The notes: a model not told the origin generated them from the letters alone. A stretch of DNA of 64,000 bases from Polycladomyces abyssicola (GCF_018326425.1 NZ_AP024601.1:2716001-2780000), one strand, 5' to 3'. Counted from the first letter of the stretch, positions 1-8,982 are shown. Translations and numbers: made by a program.

Positions 1-1236
1 CTTACGTACATCAAGATAGCCAGCTTGATCGCCAGACATTTCCTGAGAAGTGGACATTAGGATACTCTTGACGTCATTGGGGCTCAGATACGGATTGGCT
101 TCCAGCAGCTGTGCCACGACGCCGGCGCAAATCGGTGTGGCCATCGAAGTGCCGGACAGACGAATGTAATGCTCTCCCACACGGTTTTCCGGCAATTGTT
201 TTTCCAACTGCGAACCCGGCGCGGACAGAGAGACGATATCAGTACCCGGCGCATACACATCCGGTTTGACCAGTTGATCGATGGTCGGGCCGCGGCTGGA
301 GAAGGAGGCTTTTTCGTCATCCCCGCGCGTGACGGTGTTATGGTCATCCGCCGCCCCCACTGTGATGATCATCGGGTCCAAACCAGGCGTGCTGATCGTC
401 ATCGGGTACGGTCCCTCGTTGCCTGCGGCCGCACACACGACAATACCGCTGTGCCACGCTTTTTCCACGGCCTGAGCCACCGGGTCGTCCCGGTACGATT
501 CAAACGCCGGCGCGCCCAGAGAAAGCGAAAGGACACGAATGTTGTACTTCTGCTTGTTTTTCACACACCACTCAATCCCACGGATCACTGTGGACAATTG
601 ACCGCTGCCGTTTCCGTCCAATACCTTGACGCCAACCAGGTTGGCTTCCGGTGCAGGGGCCGTATACAGACCTTCCGACTGGTAACCGTTTCCGGCTGCA
701 TCTCCCGCACAGTGGGTCCCGTGTCCCTGATCGTCGTACGGCTCGGTTTTTCCGTTTACCAAGTCGACAAACTTCAGGATGCGATTTTTGGGGCGGGTCA
801 AGTCCGCATGCGGATAGATGCCGGTGTCCACGATGGCGATGGTGACACCTTTACCCGTGTATTCCAGTTTTGCCTGCACATCGCGGGAACCGATGGATCG
901 GGTGGCTACGTCCAAAAACGCCCGCACTTCCCGGTCATGGAAGATACGGTCCACCGCTTCATGTTCCACCAGTTGCCGAATGGTCTCGGGATGAAGGTTG
1001 CCATATAACCCGTGCACCAGCTCCAACTCACCGTGAACGGCGTTGCATTCCCCTTCTTGGCACAGCTGAAGAAGATGCTCTTTTTTCTCATTTTCCAGAT
1101 CCTTCTTCAACCGGACAATCACCGGAACCGTTGCTTTGTCATCATCATGTTCCCGGAGGCGTCTCAATTCATGAACCAATACCGGATCCAGCGAATGTGC
1201 CACTTGTTCAAACCAGGCCTTTTGCCCTTTCCCCAT
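1..1236 (-). CDS. aprX: Subtilisin-family (S8) serine protease, AprX-like; C-terminus beyond window edge
   Basis: Endopeptidase of the subtilase family, 412 residues visible and still open at base 1. The catalytic residues are all present: Asp137 in AIVDTGI, His172 in GHGTH, the oxyanion Asn273 in AAGNEGP and Ser364 in SGTSMATP. There is no signal peptide; residues 1-110 form a charged N-terminal domain. This matches AprX of Bacillus subtilis (about 440 aa, non-secreted), so about 30 residues are probably missing. The ATG at 1236 follows GGGAGGTGG at a good distance. It is followed upstream by a separate transcription unit whose terminator lies at 1312-1344. Family is certain; the aprX name is by architecture and length. 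Confidence 0.88.
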   Translation of the reverse strand, partial: MGKGQKAWFEQVAHSLDPVLVHELRRLREHDDDKATVPVIVRLKKDLENEKKEHLLQLCQEGECNAVHGELELVHGLYGNLHPETIRQLVEHEAVDRIFHDREVRAFLDVATRSIGSRDVQAKLEYTGKGVTIAIVDTGIYPHADLTRPKNRILKFVDLVNGKTEPYDDQGHGTHCAGDAAGNGYQSEGLYTAPAPEANLVGVKVLDGNGSGQLSTVIRGIEWCVKNKQKYNIRVLSLSLGAPAFESYRDDPVAQAVEKAWHSGIVVCAAAGNEGPYPMTISTPGLDPMIITVGAADDHNTVTRGDDEKASFSSRGPTIDQLVKPDVYAPGTDIVSLSAPGSQLEKQLPENRVGEHYIRLSGTSMATPICAGVVAQLLEANPYLSPNDVKSILMSTSQEMSGDQAGYLDVRK

Positions 1237-1311
1237 TTTTTCCACCTCCCATATAAAGAATTGGCCATTTTTGTCCTCAATCCTGCTCCAAATTAAAAAA
1301 ATTTCCGGAAA

Positions 1312-1344
1312 ACAAAAAAGTCCGTCCGAATGCTCGGACAGACT
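1312..1344 (-). terminator. Rho-independent terminator of the acetyltransferase gene
   Basis: An 11-bp stem (1319-1329 with 1334-1344, loop ATGC) is perfect on the minus strand with one G-U pair and is followed there by TTTTTTGTTTT. It lies 46 bases after the stop of the acetyltransferase gene. On the plus strand the stem has a C-A mismatch and no T-run, so the minus orientation is preferred. Confidence 0.8.
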
Positions 1345-1390
1345 CATCGGGTTGAATATTGTATGGATAATGAAATTCAAATAAGCCCGT

Positions 1391-1831
1391 TTAAGCTTGT
1401 TTTCGCCATTCGATGCGTTCTTCGAATAAATCCTTTTCCATCATACTGGAACAAGTATTTTTATAACCCAGATGCTGATAGAACGGAAGCAATTTTTCCG
1501 TGCCGGGATCCACTGTGATCCACAACCGTTTGACCCCTTTTTTGCGTAACCGCTCTTCCAAAGCGCGGATGAGACTGCGACCGATTCCCCGGCGTTGATA
1601 AGAAGGATGAACAGCCAAACAGTAGAAAAAGCCACTGGTTCCATCCTGCACGCCAACGATCGCACCCACCACCCGGTTATCCACTTCCGCCACCAGCACC
1701 AGATCGCGGTCACGAGCCAACTGCTGTGCGAGTACCTGCAGTGTTTCCGCTTCTGGCTCGGCGGATGTGTTCAGTTTCCAAATTTCTGACACATCGTGTG
1801 CATCGGATAATTGAAAAGAGCGCAGACGCAT
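1391..1831 (-). CDS. GNAT-family N-acetyltransferase (YpeA-like)
   Basis: 146-residue single-domain GNAT protein, expected to transfer acetyl from acetyl-CoA to an unknown amine. The acetyl-CoA loop is visible as YQRRGIGRSLIRALE (about residues 78-92), preceded by the beta-4 strand FFYCLAVHP and followed by LLPFYQHLGY near the C-terminus. Size and motif order resemble the E. coli YpeA group. The ATG at 1831 has GGAGG ten bases upstream. Monocistronic by its own terminator at 1312-1344. The substrate cannot be told from sequence. Confidence 0.85.
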   Translation of the reverse strand: MRLRSFQLSDAHDVSEIWKLNTSAEPEAETLQVLAQQLARDRDLVLVAEVDNRVVGAIVGVQDGTSGFFYCLAVHPSYQRRGIGRSLIRALEERLRKKGVKRLWITVDPGTEKLLPFYQHLGYKNTCSSMMEKDLFEERIEWRKQA

Positions 1832-2034
1832 GCTGTAATTTCCTCCCTCGATGGCGGCTTCCTTTCAAACAGTGTAACGTGCTCGCCCCCTGAATGCAAA
1901 CCCCGTTAACAGTCAAATATCTTTCAAAAACTAGCATTTGCTTGGTTTCCCGTCAACAATTCAATTACTTTGCGTCCCCACTCGTTTCACCGATATCAGC
2001 TTTCTTCCCCATCCGAAAACTCGGATTGGTATGT

Positions 2035-3471
2035 TCATCCACGCAACAGTGGCAGGCGAAACCGGATCATCAGACTCCCTTGATCCTGTATGACCGTCAC
2101 GTATCCCCCGTGCATTTCCGCAATCATCTTGACGATGGCCAAACCTACACCCGATCCCCGTGATCGGGATCGCTCCCCGGTGACAAATACGTCAAACAAT
2201 CGGTTCAGTGTCTCTTTTGGCAAGGGATCAGCCATATTTCTCACCATCAAAACGGCCATGTCCCCTTCCCTTGCCGTGGACACCACAATCTCGCCAGGTT
2301 GGATGCCATGCTGGAGCGCATTGTGAAAGACATTGTCCAACATCCGCACCAACAAGTCGGGATCGCCTTCCAATTCCAACGGGTCTTCGCACAAATCAAG
2401 CCGGATACTCATTTGTTCCCGTTCGGCGAGGGGATTTGTCTCCTCTGCCAGCTGCTCGATCAATCGGTTGAAAAACAGACGGTTTTTCCTGATCGGTGCT
2501 TGATGATGCGTCCACTTGGCATAGTCAAACAAATCCTCGATCAACCGCTTCATGCCTTGGGCTTTGGAAAGCCCGATACCCGCATAACGGCGAACCTCTG
2601 CTTCGGACATGTCGGGGTGGTCCCTCATCCAGAGAAGGTATCCGATGATGGAGGTCAACGGCGTTCGCAGATCGTGGGAAATGATGGTAATAAACTCATG
2701 GCGCTGTGCGTCCAAGCGTTTTTCCTTCTCCCGGCTTTCCTTCAGCTTTCTTGCCATTTCATTGATATGTCTGCCCAAAATACCCAATTCATCGTCGCCT
2801 TTTTCCGGCACGCGCGTTTCCCACCTGCCTCGGGCAATCTCCTGGACACCACGGGACATTGCGGCAATCTGCCGAAGTTTTCCCCTGGTCAGCAAGTGGT
2901 ACGCAAGCCAGAAAGACAAAATGCCGGAGAAAAAACTCATCAACGGATTTCCCTGACGGACCGGTTGCCCGTTTCCCTTCCAATCGCCCACAAAATAGAC
3001 CGGTCGATGATCGAGATAGAATGGATAGATAAACGTCAAATTTCGTACGCCGCCACTTGTACTCGAAAGATCCGATTGACGCTTTGCCCGTAAAAACAGG
3101 GTATGGATGTCCTCTCTTCTCTTGGGTGCATGCGCTGACTGGTAAAGCGGGTTCCCGTTTTGATCCAATATGCGCAGTTTCATCCGGCTGGTTGGTTCGA
3201 GGCTGTTTAACCATGCGTTTCGCTTGGCGGGGCGGATCTGTGACATTTTCCGGGCGTAATGTGACAAGAATATTTGGGTCATTTCCTCTGCTCTCGGGTA
3301 GTAGTAATAACGCGTCTTTTTGAAGGTAAGCTCCTCCCCGATCGTTCCCCCTACCAACATGGCCGCCAAACTGATCAGAAATACGACGATCATCCGGGTT
3401 CGCAGGCGGGACCACATTTTTCTGAGCCAACGGATCACAGGATGGCATTTCCGCCGTTTCGGCTCATTCAT
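2035..3471 (-). CDS. Sensor histidine kinase with extracytoplasmic domain and HAMP
   Basis: 478-residue membrane histidine kinase. A membrane segment lies at about residues 27-45, an extracytoplasmic sensor region of about 130 residues follows, a second membrane segment at about 178-194, then HAMP, the dimerisation/phosphoacceptor site ISHDLRTPLTS (His near 266), and a C-terminal HATPase with GDPDLLVRMLDNVFHNALQHG (N box) and GSGVGLAIVKMIAEMHGG (G2). The start is the ATG at 3471, which overlaps the last 8 bases of the response regulator gene, so the two are translationally coupled. A longer reading frame to 3552 exists but would lie entirely inside the regulator. Together with the regulator and the methyltransferase it forms one minus-strand operon. 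Signal unknown. Confidence 0.9.
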   Translation of the reverse strand: MNEPKRRKCHPVIRWLRKMWSRLRTRMIVVFLISLAAMLVGGTIGEELTFKKTRYYYYPRAEEMTQIFLSHYARKMSQIRPAKRNAWLNSLEPTSRMKLRILDQNGNPLYQSAHAPKRREDIHTLFLRAKRQSDLSSTSGGVRNLTFIYPFYLDHRPVYFVGDWKGNGQPVRQGNPLMSFFSGILSFWLAYHLLTRGKLRQIAAMSRGVQEIARGRWETRVPEKGDDELGILGRHINEMARKLKESREKEKRLDAQRHEFITIISHDLRTPLTSIIGYLLWMRDHPDMSEAEVRRYAGIGLSKAQGMKRLIEDLFDYAKWTHHQAPIRKNRLFFNRLIEQLAEETNPLAEREQMSIRLDLCEDPLELEGDPDLLVRMLDNVFHNALQHGIQPGEIVVSTAREGDMAVLMVRNMADPLPKETLNRLFDVFVTGERSRSRGSGVGLAIVKMIAEMHGGYVTVIQDQGSLMIRFRLPLLRG

Positions 3472-4186
3472 CGCGACCTGGATGGGAATGGGCTGCTGCC
3501 TTGTATCCCACCCCCCAAACCGTAAGCACGATCGCGGGGTTTTTGGGGTCATCCTCGATCTTTTCGCGAATTTTTCGAATATGTACCATGATCGTATTGT
3601 TGGAGGTCAGCATCGGTTCCCCCCACACCCGTTCATAGATTTCTTCCGACGGAAACACCACTCCGGGATGACGGAACAACAATGCCACTATATCAAATTC
3701 GCGCGGTGTCAGGTGAACGGGTTGACCGTGCACCCACACCTGGCGTTTCTCGGGATGAAGGGTCACCCCGCCGATGGAAAGCAGATTTTTTTGTACAGGA
3801 GCGGCGTTGGTATATTGTTTATATCGGCGCAACTGCGACTTGACCCGCGCCACCAGTTCCAAGGGGTTGAACGGCTTGGTGACATAATCGTCGGCTCCCA
3901 CGGCCAACCCCTGTATCTTGTCCAAGTCTCCCGTTTTGGCCGTCAGCATGATGATAGGCATCCACTGTGTTTTGCGGATTCTAACGCATACCTCCATCCC
4001 TTCCATCCCCGGCATCATCACATCCAAAATCATGAGGTCTACTGTGTGTTGACGAGTCAGTTCCAACGCTTCCCGACCGTCGGCCGCTTCCAATACGTGA
4101 TACCCCTCATTTGTCAAATAAAGACGGATCAACTCCCGAATGTCCGGCTCATCGTCAACGATCAACACCGTTGTTTGCATTTCCAT
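3464..4186 (-). CDS. OmpR/PhoB-family response regulator
   Basis: 240 residues. Receiver domain with acidic pocket Asp11-Asp12, phosphoacceptor Asp55 in DLMILDVMMPG, and the conserved Lys in YVTKPFNP; C-terminal winged helix with LTPREFDIVALLFRHPG and VHIRKIREKIEDDP. The start is the ATG at 4186 (MEMQ), which has a strong GGGGGGAGG just upstream. It overlaps the kinase gene by 8 bases at its 3' end. The upstream methyltransferase ends 65 bases earlier on the same strand and is probably cotranscribed. TTAAG repeats in the promoter of that operon (4895-4947) are candidates for its own binding site. Confidence 0.93.
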   Translation of the reverse strand: MEMQTTVLIVDDEPDIRELIRLYLTNEGYHVLEAADGREALELTRQHTVDLMILDVMMPGMEGMEVCVRIRKTQWMPIIMLTAKTGDLDKIQGLAVGADDYVTKPFNPLELVARVKSQLRRYKQYTNAAPVQKNLLSIGGVTLHPEKRQVWVHGQPVHLTPREFDIVALLFRHPGVVFPSEEIYERVWGEPMLTSNNTIMVHIRKIREKIEDDPKNPAIVLTVWGVGYKAAAHSHPGRDE

Positions 4187-4251
4187 CCGGCCTCCCCCCT
4201 CCAACCACTACCCTTTGTCATTCTCCGCCCATGCCAGATGATCTTTCACAG

Positions 4252-4860
4252 CTATGGATTCAAATTTGCCCATCTATTTCCCTTTTCCTTCTCCTGTGTT
4301 TTGGGTTTGCTGCATACATAGACGAAAGCGGGCGGCAAATTCCAGAGGACCCACCGGAACGAGACGTGGTGAAATCGCTCCCGCAAAAGGGGCAACATGT
4401 GCAGTGTGTACTGGTAGGCGACAAACATACCGTCCGGTGCCAACCGTTCCGTCACTTCATTCAAGATGACTTGCCGTATTCTTTTCGGAAAATTGGTGAA
4501 AGGCAAACTGGACAGGATGCAATCCACCTGTCGGATCCCGTACCGCTCCAACACCTCACCCAATTTTTCCGCATGATCGGCATGATGAAGGTACGGAAAA
4601 CGGTGAAAAAGCAAATCCCGCAACTGGGAATCTTGTTCAAATACGATGACTCGGGTCTCCGGACGGATCCGTTGAACCAACGCTTCGGTGATCACCCCGG
4701 TTCCCGCTCCCAATTCAACCACTGTGTTGACCCGTTCCCACGGAATGGGATCGAGCATGGCCCCAACGAGGTGAGCGGAGCTGGGGGTGATGCTGCCGAT
4801 CATACGGGGAGATCGGAAAAAACGCAACAAAAACGCCATACGGTCCATCAATGACTCCAC
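4252..4860 (-). CDS. Class I SAM-dependent methyltransferase, phospholipid N-methyltransferase-like
   Basis: 202 residues. Begins with FFRSPRMIGSITPSS, a signature of the PmtA/rRNA-dimethylase-like group that acts on phospholipids, followed by the SAM-binding VVELGAGTGVITEAL (motif I, about residues 47-61) and VIVFEQD (motif II). IL-SSLPF occupies the motif IV position. No membrane segment. The GTG start at 4860 has GGGAG upstream. It is the first gene of a minus-strand operon with a response regulator and histidine kinase, which suggests a membrane-lipid modification under two-component control; that link is inference. A Bacillales substrate is not established. Confidence 0.75.
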   Translation of the reverse strand: MESLMDRMAFLLRFFRSPRMIGSITPSSAHLVGAMLDPIPWERVNTVVELGAGTGVITEALVQRIRPETRVIVFEQDSQLRDLLFHRFPYLHHADHAEKLGEVLERYGIRQVDCILSSLPFTNFPKRIRQVILNEVTERLAPDGMFVAYQYTLHMLPLLRERFHHVSFRWVLWNLPPAFVYVCSKPKTQEKEKGNRWANLNP

Positions 4861-4894
4861 GATATCACTCCCTTGTTCCCTTCGACACTACCAG

Positions 4895-4950
4895 TTTAAG
4901 CGCGGATTCTTAACATTACAGGGGGAAAGCCCTTAAATTTCTCTTAACAC
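4895..4950 (-). promoter_or_regulatory. TTAAG repeats upstream of the methyltransferase/two-component operon
   Basis: On the minus strand four TTAAR motifs occur within 55 bases upstream of the GTG at 4860. Two of them (at 4932-4936 and 4943-4947 in plus coordinates) are exactly 11 bases apart, the helical spacing expected for tandem OmpR-family binding. A third lies at 4909-4913 and a fourth (TTAAA) at about 4895-4899. This is consistent with autoregulation by the adjacent regulator. The binding claim is inference. Confidence 0.4.
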
Positions 4951-4985
4951 AAGCCAAAAAGCGATTTTCTTCAGCCCCCAATCAG

Positions 4986-5624
4986 TCAACAAGATGCTGC
5001 CCCGTCCTCTGTGGGGGTGGCTCCCGCCATCAATGCCGACCATCCGCCGGACAAAAACAGCGGAAACCCAAACAACCAAGCTGACGGAACATTTACATAC
5101 CAGCACCAGAGTACGGATGCCAGACCCACCAACCACAAACCGAATGAGCAACCAGCCACCCGCGCCGAAAACGAAGGATGCCGAGACAAGACCACCGTAC
5201 TCATCAAACCGGAACATACATAACAGAAGTGACCGAATATGCCGCCAAAAACGTACAGCAAACGGTTCCATTCGGCCAAATATGCCTGCAACCCAACTGA
5301 CGGAATTTGCCTCAGCAATTCAGTCAAAGCGGAGATCATCGTCAATTGGACCACATGGTGCAGGACAACGGAAGCAGACCCAATCACCCATATCAACCAT
5401 GCCAACGAAAGAAAGGCACCGTATTCAGCGGAAAAGTACCGATACCATCTCCCGTACCAAACAGCCATGCAACAAGCTGCCAATATGCCGGCCTGCCACA
5501 ACCACGCCGGCGACCCTCCCTCTCCATCCCGCCAATACCAAACCAACCATCCGGCCACCCCTCCCGCATGCACCGCCAGGGTAACCGGAAGCAACCACTT
5601 CGATACACGTATGGGTACGGCCAC
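4986..5624 (-). CDS. Polytopic membrane protein of unknown function
   Basis: About 212 residues with six hydrophobic segments of 17-22 residues: near the N-terminus (WLLPVTLAVHAGGVAGWLVW), then ILAACCMAVWYG, FLSLAWLIWVIGSASVVL, LLYVFGGIFGHFCYVCSGL, FGLWLVGLASVLWCWY and WLFGFPLFLSGGWSALMAG. No motif that I recognise. I chose the GTG at 5624 because GAGGTGG lies five bases upstream; a GTG at 5633 in the same frame is the alternative. It is transcribed alone on the minus strand, divergent from the lipoprotein gene that starts at 5728. Confidence 0.7.
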   Translation of the reverse strand: MAVPIRVSKWLLPVTLAVHAGGVAGWLVWYWRDGEGGSPAWLWQAGILAACCMAVWYGRWYRYFSAEYGAFLSLAWLIWVIGSASVVLHHVVQLTMISALTELLRQIPSVGLQAYLAEWNRLLYVFGGIFGHFCYVCSGLMSTVVLSRHPSFSARVAGCSFGLWLVGLASVLWCWYVNVPSAWLFGFPLFLSGGWSALMAGATPTEDGAASC

Positions 5625-5727
5625 ATTCTCCACCTCTTTTTCATCAAGCTTCGGACCAACAGGGAAGATTTCCCTTGTAAAGCCGGACTTTCTTCAATCC
5701 AAACTATGCAAAAGAGGAGGGAAGGGA

Positions 5728-6090
5728 ATGAATCATCGCATTTTCGCAAGTTTGGTGTGCGGTTTCTTGTTGACCGTTTCAGTGGGATGCCAATGGGCCA
5801 AACCGCCGGAACAACGCCAAGGATTGTCCAATGACAGTCAATCCTATACCTATGTAGGTTATCCTGAAAGCCATATGATACAGGCGGCGCAAAACGTCGA
5901 CGGAGTTCGATCCGCCCGGATGGACTACGATGGGCGACGCCTCATCGTATACGTGGAGCCGGAACGCTGGGTAAAACCGGAGCAATACCACCGTCTCAAA
6001 CGACAGGTACATCGCAATGTGGGTGATATCGCCCCGCACAAACCATTTGAAGTCAGAATACTGTCCAACATCCGAACGGGAACGCATTGA
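5728..6090 (+). CDS. Small lipoprotein, YhcN/YlaJ-like
   Basis: 120 residues. Signal sequence of about 20 residues ending in a lipobox (SVG-Cys), so the mature protein should be anchored on the outer face of the membrane. After a short polar linker it has one alpha/beta unit with the pattern AAQNVDGVRSARMDYDGRRL, followed by a basic, tyrosine-containing region. This pattern resembles the sporulation lipoprotein YhcN/YlaJ family, but the match is by eye only. GGAGG lies eight bases before the ATG and a strong terminator follows at 6175-6218. Confidence 0.75.
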   Translation: MNHRIFASLVCGFLLTVSVGCQWAKPPEQRQGLSNDSQSYTYVGYPESHMIQAAQNVDGVRSARMDYDGRRLIVYVEPERWVKPEQYHRLKRQVHRNVGDIAPHKPFEVRILSNIRTGTH

Positions 6091-6174
6091 CGTTTTCCTA
6101 TTTTTCCCGTCGCAAACAACGAGATACATGCTTCTCGCATCATTTTTGACGATCCTCGTACACTTGACTCCATG

Positions 6175-6218
6175 ACCTTTTTCCTTTGGTTCTCAATCAA
6201 CCGGAAAAAGGTTTTTTT
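6175..6218 (+). terminator. Rho-independent terminator of the lipoprotein gene
   Basis: ACCTTTTTCC (6175-6184) pairs with GGAAAAAGGT (6203-6212), with a further GGTT/AACC pairing inside, and runs directly into seven Ts. It lies 85 bases after the lipoprotein stop and just before the convergent end of pabB. Confidence 0.85.
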
Positions 6219-6235
6219 ATCCGTGGCAGGTGGTT

Positions 6236-7663
6236 TCAATTTTTGCGATTTACCCAGTGGATCGCTGCCTTGAGCGCACGGGCTTTGTCCATCGTTTCCT
6301 GATACTCCGCCTCGGGATCAGAATCGGCGACGATCCCGCCGCCCACGTGAAAAAAGGCTTGTCCCTTTTGACAAATCACCGTACGGATCACCATACTGAG
6401 ATCCATTGTCCCGCGGACGTCCAAATAACCGATCCCACCGGAATATATCCCCCGCACCGTCGGTTCTAACCGATCCAAAATCTCCATCGCACGAATCTTG
6501 GGCGCACCCGTCATCGAGCCGCCGGGAAACGCGGACTGCAACGCATCCACGGCGTGCAGGTCTTCCCGCAATCTGGCTTCCACTGTGGACACCAATTGAT
6601 GAACGGTGGCGTAGGATTTCACCGCAAGCAGTTCCGACACAAGCACACTGCCGGGCTCCGCAACTCTGCCCAGATCATTGCGCACGAGATCGACGATCAT
6701 CACGTTTTCAGCCCGGTCTTTTTCATGCGTGGCCAGCTCATGGGCCAATCGTGCATCCTCCTCCGGGGTACGTCCCCGCGGACGCGTTCCTTTGATCGGA
6801 CTGCTGTCCACCATGCGATCGGCACGCACACGCAAAAAGCGTTCCGGAGAGGAAGAGACCACTTCTGTTTCTCCCAATTTGAGATAGCACGAAAAAGGTG
6901 CGGGATTGATTCGGCGCAATACCCGATACAACTCCCAACCATTCGTCAACAAATCAGCAGTGACCAAATGCGTCAGACAAGCTTGGTAAATATCCCCATC
7001 CGCAATATGGCGCTGAATGATTTCGATATTGCGCAGATATTGATCACGGCTCACCGTGTACCGAAACGCCGACTCATCCAAATCGATCCCGGTAGTATCG
7101 GGCCACACACGGGTGGGGAGGGGACACTGAGCGGCACGCAAGAGAGCTGTTTCCCATTCGTTTAACGTTTGTTCCACTTCAGAAGCGGTTTCTCCGTCCA
7201 ATCTCCATTTGCAGAGCCAAACACGTCGTTCCCCATGGTCAAATACCATCACTTTGTCAAACCACATCCAGCACATTTCCGGCAGTCCAAACGGGTCGGC
7301 GCCGGTCTGCGGCAGTTGCTCCACATACCGCTTCATCTCATACCCAACATATCCGACACCGCCTGCCAAAAACGGGATATCCGGCAAAGGGACGTCCGTC
7401 ACCGACCACGACCGGGCCAGCGATTTCAATAATGCGAACGGATGGTCTCCATATGTGCGTACCTGACCGTTTCGGTTCATCGTGGTCCGCCCATCCCGGG
7501 TGGACATCAGCAGAAACGGATCTCCTCCCATCCAGGAAAAACGGCCACTGCGGTCACTTCCTTGACCATCCAGCCAAAACGCATAGGTACAACTTCCGTA
7601 CAACCGGGCGAACACGCGCTCCGGTTCAATCTCATCCGGCAGGGAACGCACTACGATCCTCAT
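6236..7663 (-). CDS. pabB: Aminodeoxychorismate synthase component I
   Basis: 475 residues of the chorismate-binding TrpE/PabB family. The decisive motif is SSPIKGTRPRG with Lys291: the PIKGT lysine marks aminodeoxychorismate synthases, whereas anthranilate synthases have PIAGT. Other family motifs include HEKDRAENVMIVDLVRNDLG, SAFPGGSMTGAPK and IYSGGIGY. It should make 4-amino-4-deoxychorismate for folate, with a PabA glutaminase that is not in this window. The ATG at 7663 is eight bases from AAGGAG; a GTG at 7669 is too close. No pabA or pabC neighbour is present, which is less usual. Confidence 0.9.
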   Translation of the reverse strand: MRIVVRSLPDEIEPERVFARLYGSCTYAFWLDGQGSDRSGRFSWMGGDPFLLMSTRDGRTTMNRNGQVRTYGDHPFALLKSLARSWSVTDVPLPDIPFLAGGVGYVGYEMKRYVEQLPQTGADPFGLPEMCWMWFDKVMVFDHGERRVWLCKWRLDGETASEVEQTLNEWETALLRAAQCPLPTRVWPDTTGIDLDESAFRYTVSRDQYLRNIEIIQRHIADGDIYQACLTHLVTADLLTNGWELYRVLRRINPAPFSCYLKLGETEVVSSSPERFLRVRADRMVDSSPIKGTRPRGRTPEEDARLAHELATHEKDRAENVMIVDLVRNDLGRVAEPGSVLVSELLAVKSYATVHQLVSTVEARLREDLHAVDALQSAFPGGSMTGAPKIRAMEILDRLEPTVRGIYSGGIGYLDVRGTMDLSMVIRTVICQKGQAFFHVGGGIVADSDPEAEYQETMDKARALKAAIHWVNRKN

Positions 7664-7750
7664 GATCACAACTCCTTGACGTTTCGATGTATCAAATCTT
7701 TGAATTCAACCATACTGAAAGCAAACCTGATGCAAATGAGGTGAGCTATC

Positions 7751-7927
7751 ATGTTTGTCGGCCGTGATTGGCAAACGTTGCACACCACACCGCTTCCCCA
7801 ATGGACTGATGAGGAGCTGGCGTTTCAGCATGCCGTTTTTTCACAGCTATCCCCGCTGATGAATGCACAGGGCATCAGCCTGCATCATCAGATCATCGAG
7901 GAAATCGAACGGCGCAACCAACGGTAA
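7751..7927 (+). CDS. Small protein of unknown function (58 aa)
   Basis: 58 residues starting MFVGRDWQTLHTTPLPQW and ending in a charged helix IIEEIERRNQR. It has a GAGGTGAGC site upstream of the ATG, codon choice like its neighbours and no hydrophobic segment. It is divergent from pabB. I do not recognise the family. Support comes from the ribosome-binding site and the length of the open frame only. Confidence 0.6.
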   Translation: MFVGRDWQTLHTTPLPQWTDEELAFQHAVFSQLSPLMNAQGISLHHQIIEEIERRNQR

Positions 7928-7980
7928 TCCAAGATGTGGTACACCCGCCAGGGGGAACCCGTCAAAATCATCTGAGTGAG

Positions 7981-8155
7981 AGAAGGAGGAAGCAGGACAT
8001 GGTCGCACCGACCCGGAATGCAGGACGCGGGCAAAGTTTGCTTCGCTTAGAGGAGGTTGCCCGCGATTTCATCCCTGCTCTTTCCAGGTCTTCGGGGTTG
8101 GTAATTGGCTCATCTGGGAAAACATTTGCTCCCTCACAGATTTACCAGACATGCC
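7981..8155. repeat. Dispersed palindromic repeat, copy 1
   Basis: Shares long stretches with copies at 36204-36445 and 43733-43955. The core is a nested hairpin: GCAGGACGCGGGCAA (8020-8034) pairs with TTGCCCGC (8057-8064) and CCCTGC (8073-8078), and an outer ACCCGG faces CCAGGT. The right end (TTACCAGACATGCCC) matches the ends of the other copies. The left arm is missing. It fills the space between two convergent genes and ends at the base before the stop codon of the gene at 8156. Confidence 0.8.
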
Positions 8156-8860
8156 CTAATCCACCATTTCCCCTTGTAACCGACACTCAGCCACCACCCA
8201 AACACCCGGGCGGATTTTCCCCTCGACCAAAGATGGATGTGTCAACATTGTCAACCGCCACTGGTCTTTTCCTGACAATGTGATTTTCCAAAGTGTTTGA
8301 CCGGTGATCCGGTTAACCTCTTCTTCCACTCCCTCTACCTTTCCCCGAACGGCATAATTCGCCTGCTCCTCCAAGGGGATCTCACGTGTAAAGCGAGCCA
8401 CCTGCGCAAACAGTGGCATCGATCCTGCCGTGCCCAAAGATATCGGATCCACCTTTACTTGATACGCCAGACCGGTAATTCTCATCGTCCACGGCCCCGG
8501 TTGCTCCGCCCCCCAGTCATTTTGCAACCATACTGCTGTTCTGTGCAAAATTCCACCCGGTATGCTCCGCCACGCTCCCCAGACGATGCTGTGGCGTTCC
8601 GTTTGCCGTACGGTGGAAGGCAGAAACGTATGAGACAAGCCGCAAATGAGCGCCGGTACCAATTGCACCACACGTGTTCCGTCCGTCACCACACGAAAAC
8701 GAACACTCGGCGACATGGGCCAATCCACCCATTCATGCCGTTGATCTCCCAGCCGTCCCTTTCGTTTTTCTCCCTCTTTCAACGCCCGTTCCACCCACAT
8801 TTTCGCCTCTTCATGGGACGGCACACCCCATCCGGCCGCCCGCCACAATTGGGCCAGCAC
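8156..8860 (-). CDS. Conserved-looking hypothetical protein
   Basis: 234 residues, soluble, tryptophan-rich, without motifs that I recognise. The N-terminal third is helical and charged; the last 100 residues look like beta strands (KVEGVEEEVNRITGQTLWKI, VWVVAECRLQGEMVD) as in a small barrel. The GTG start at 8860 follows AAAGGAGGG at about six bases, so translation is well supported. It is divergent from the molybdopterin oxidoreductase gene, and a dispersed repeat abuts its stop codon. Confidence 0.6.
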   Translation of the reverse strand: MLAQLWRAAGWGVPSHEEAKMWVERALKEGEKRKGRLGDQRHEWVDWPMSPSVRFRVVTDGTRVVQLVPALICGLSHTFLPSTVRQTERHSIVWGAWRSIPGGILHRTAVWLQNDWGAEQPGPWTMRITGLAYQVKVDPISLGTAGSMPLFAQVARFTREIPLEEQANYAVRGKVEGVEEEVNRITGQTLWKITLSGKDQWRLTMLTHPSLVEGKIRPGVWVVAECRLQGEMVD

Positions 8861-8982
8861 ATCAGTCCCTCCTTTGCTTTCATCATGAGCATTGTCTCAA
8901 ACGATACCGGATTCGTACAGTCTCTTTCCAACCGCTTATGCAAAAGGTAAAATATGTGGAAAAAGGCTGGGGGGAGAGAAAC

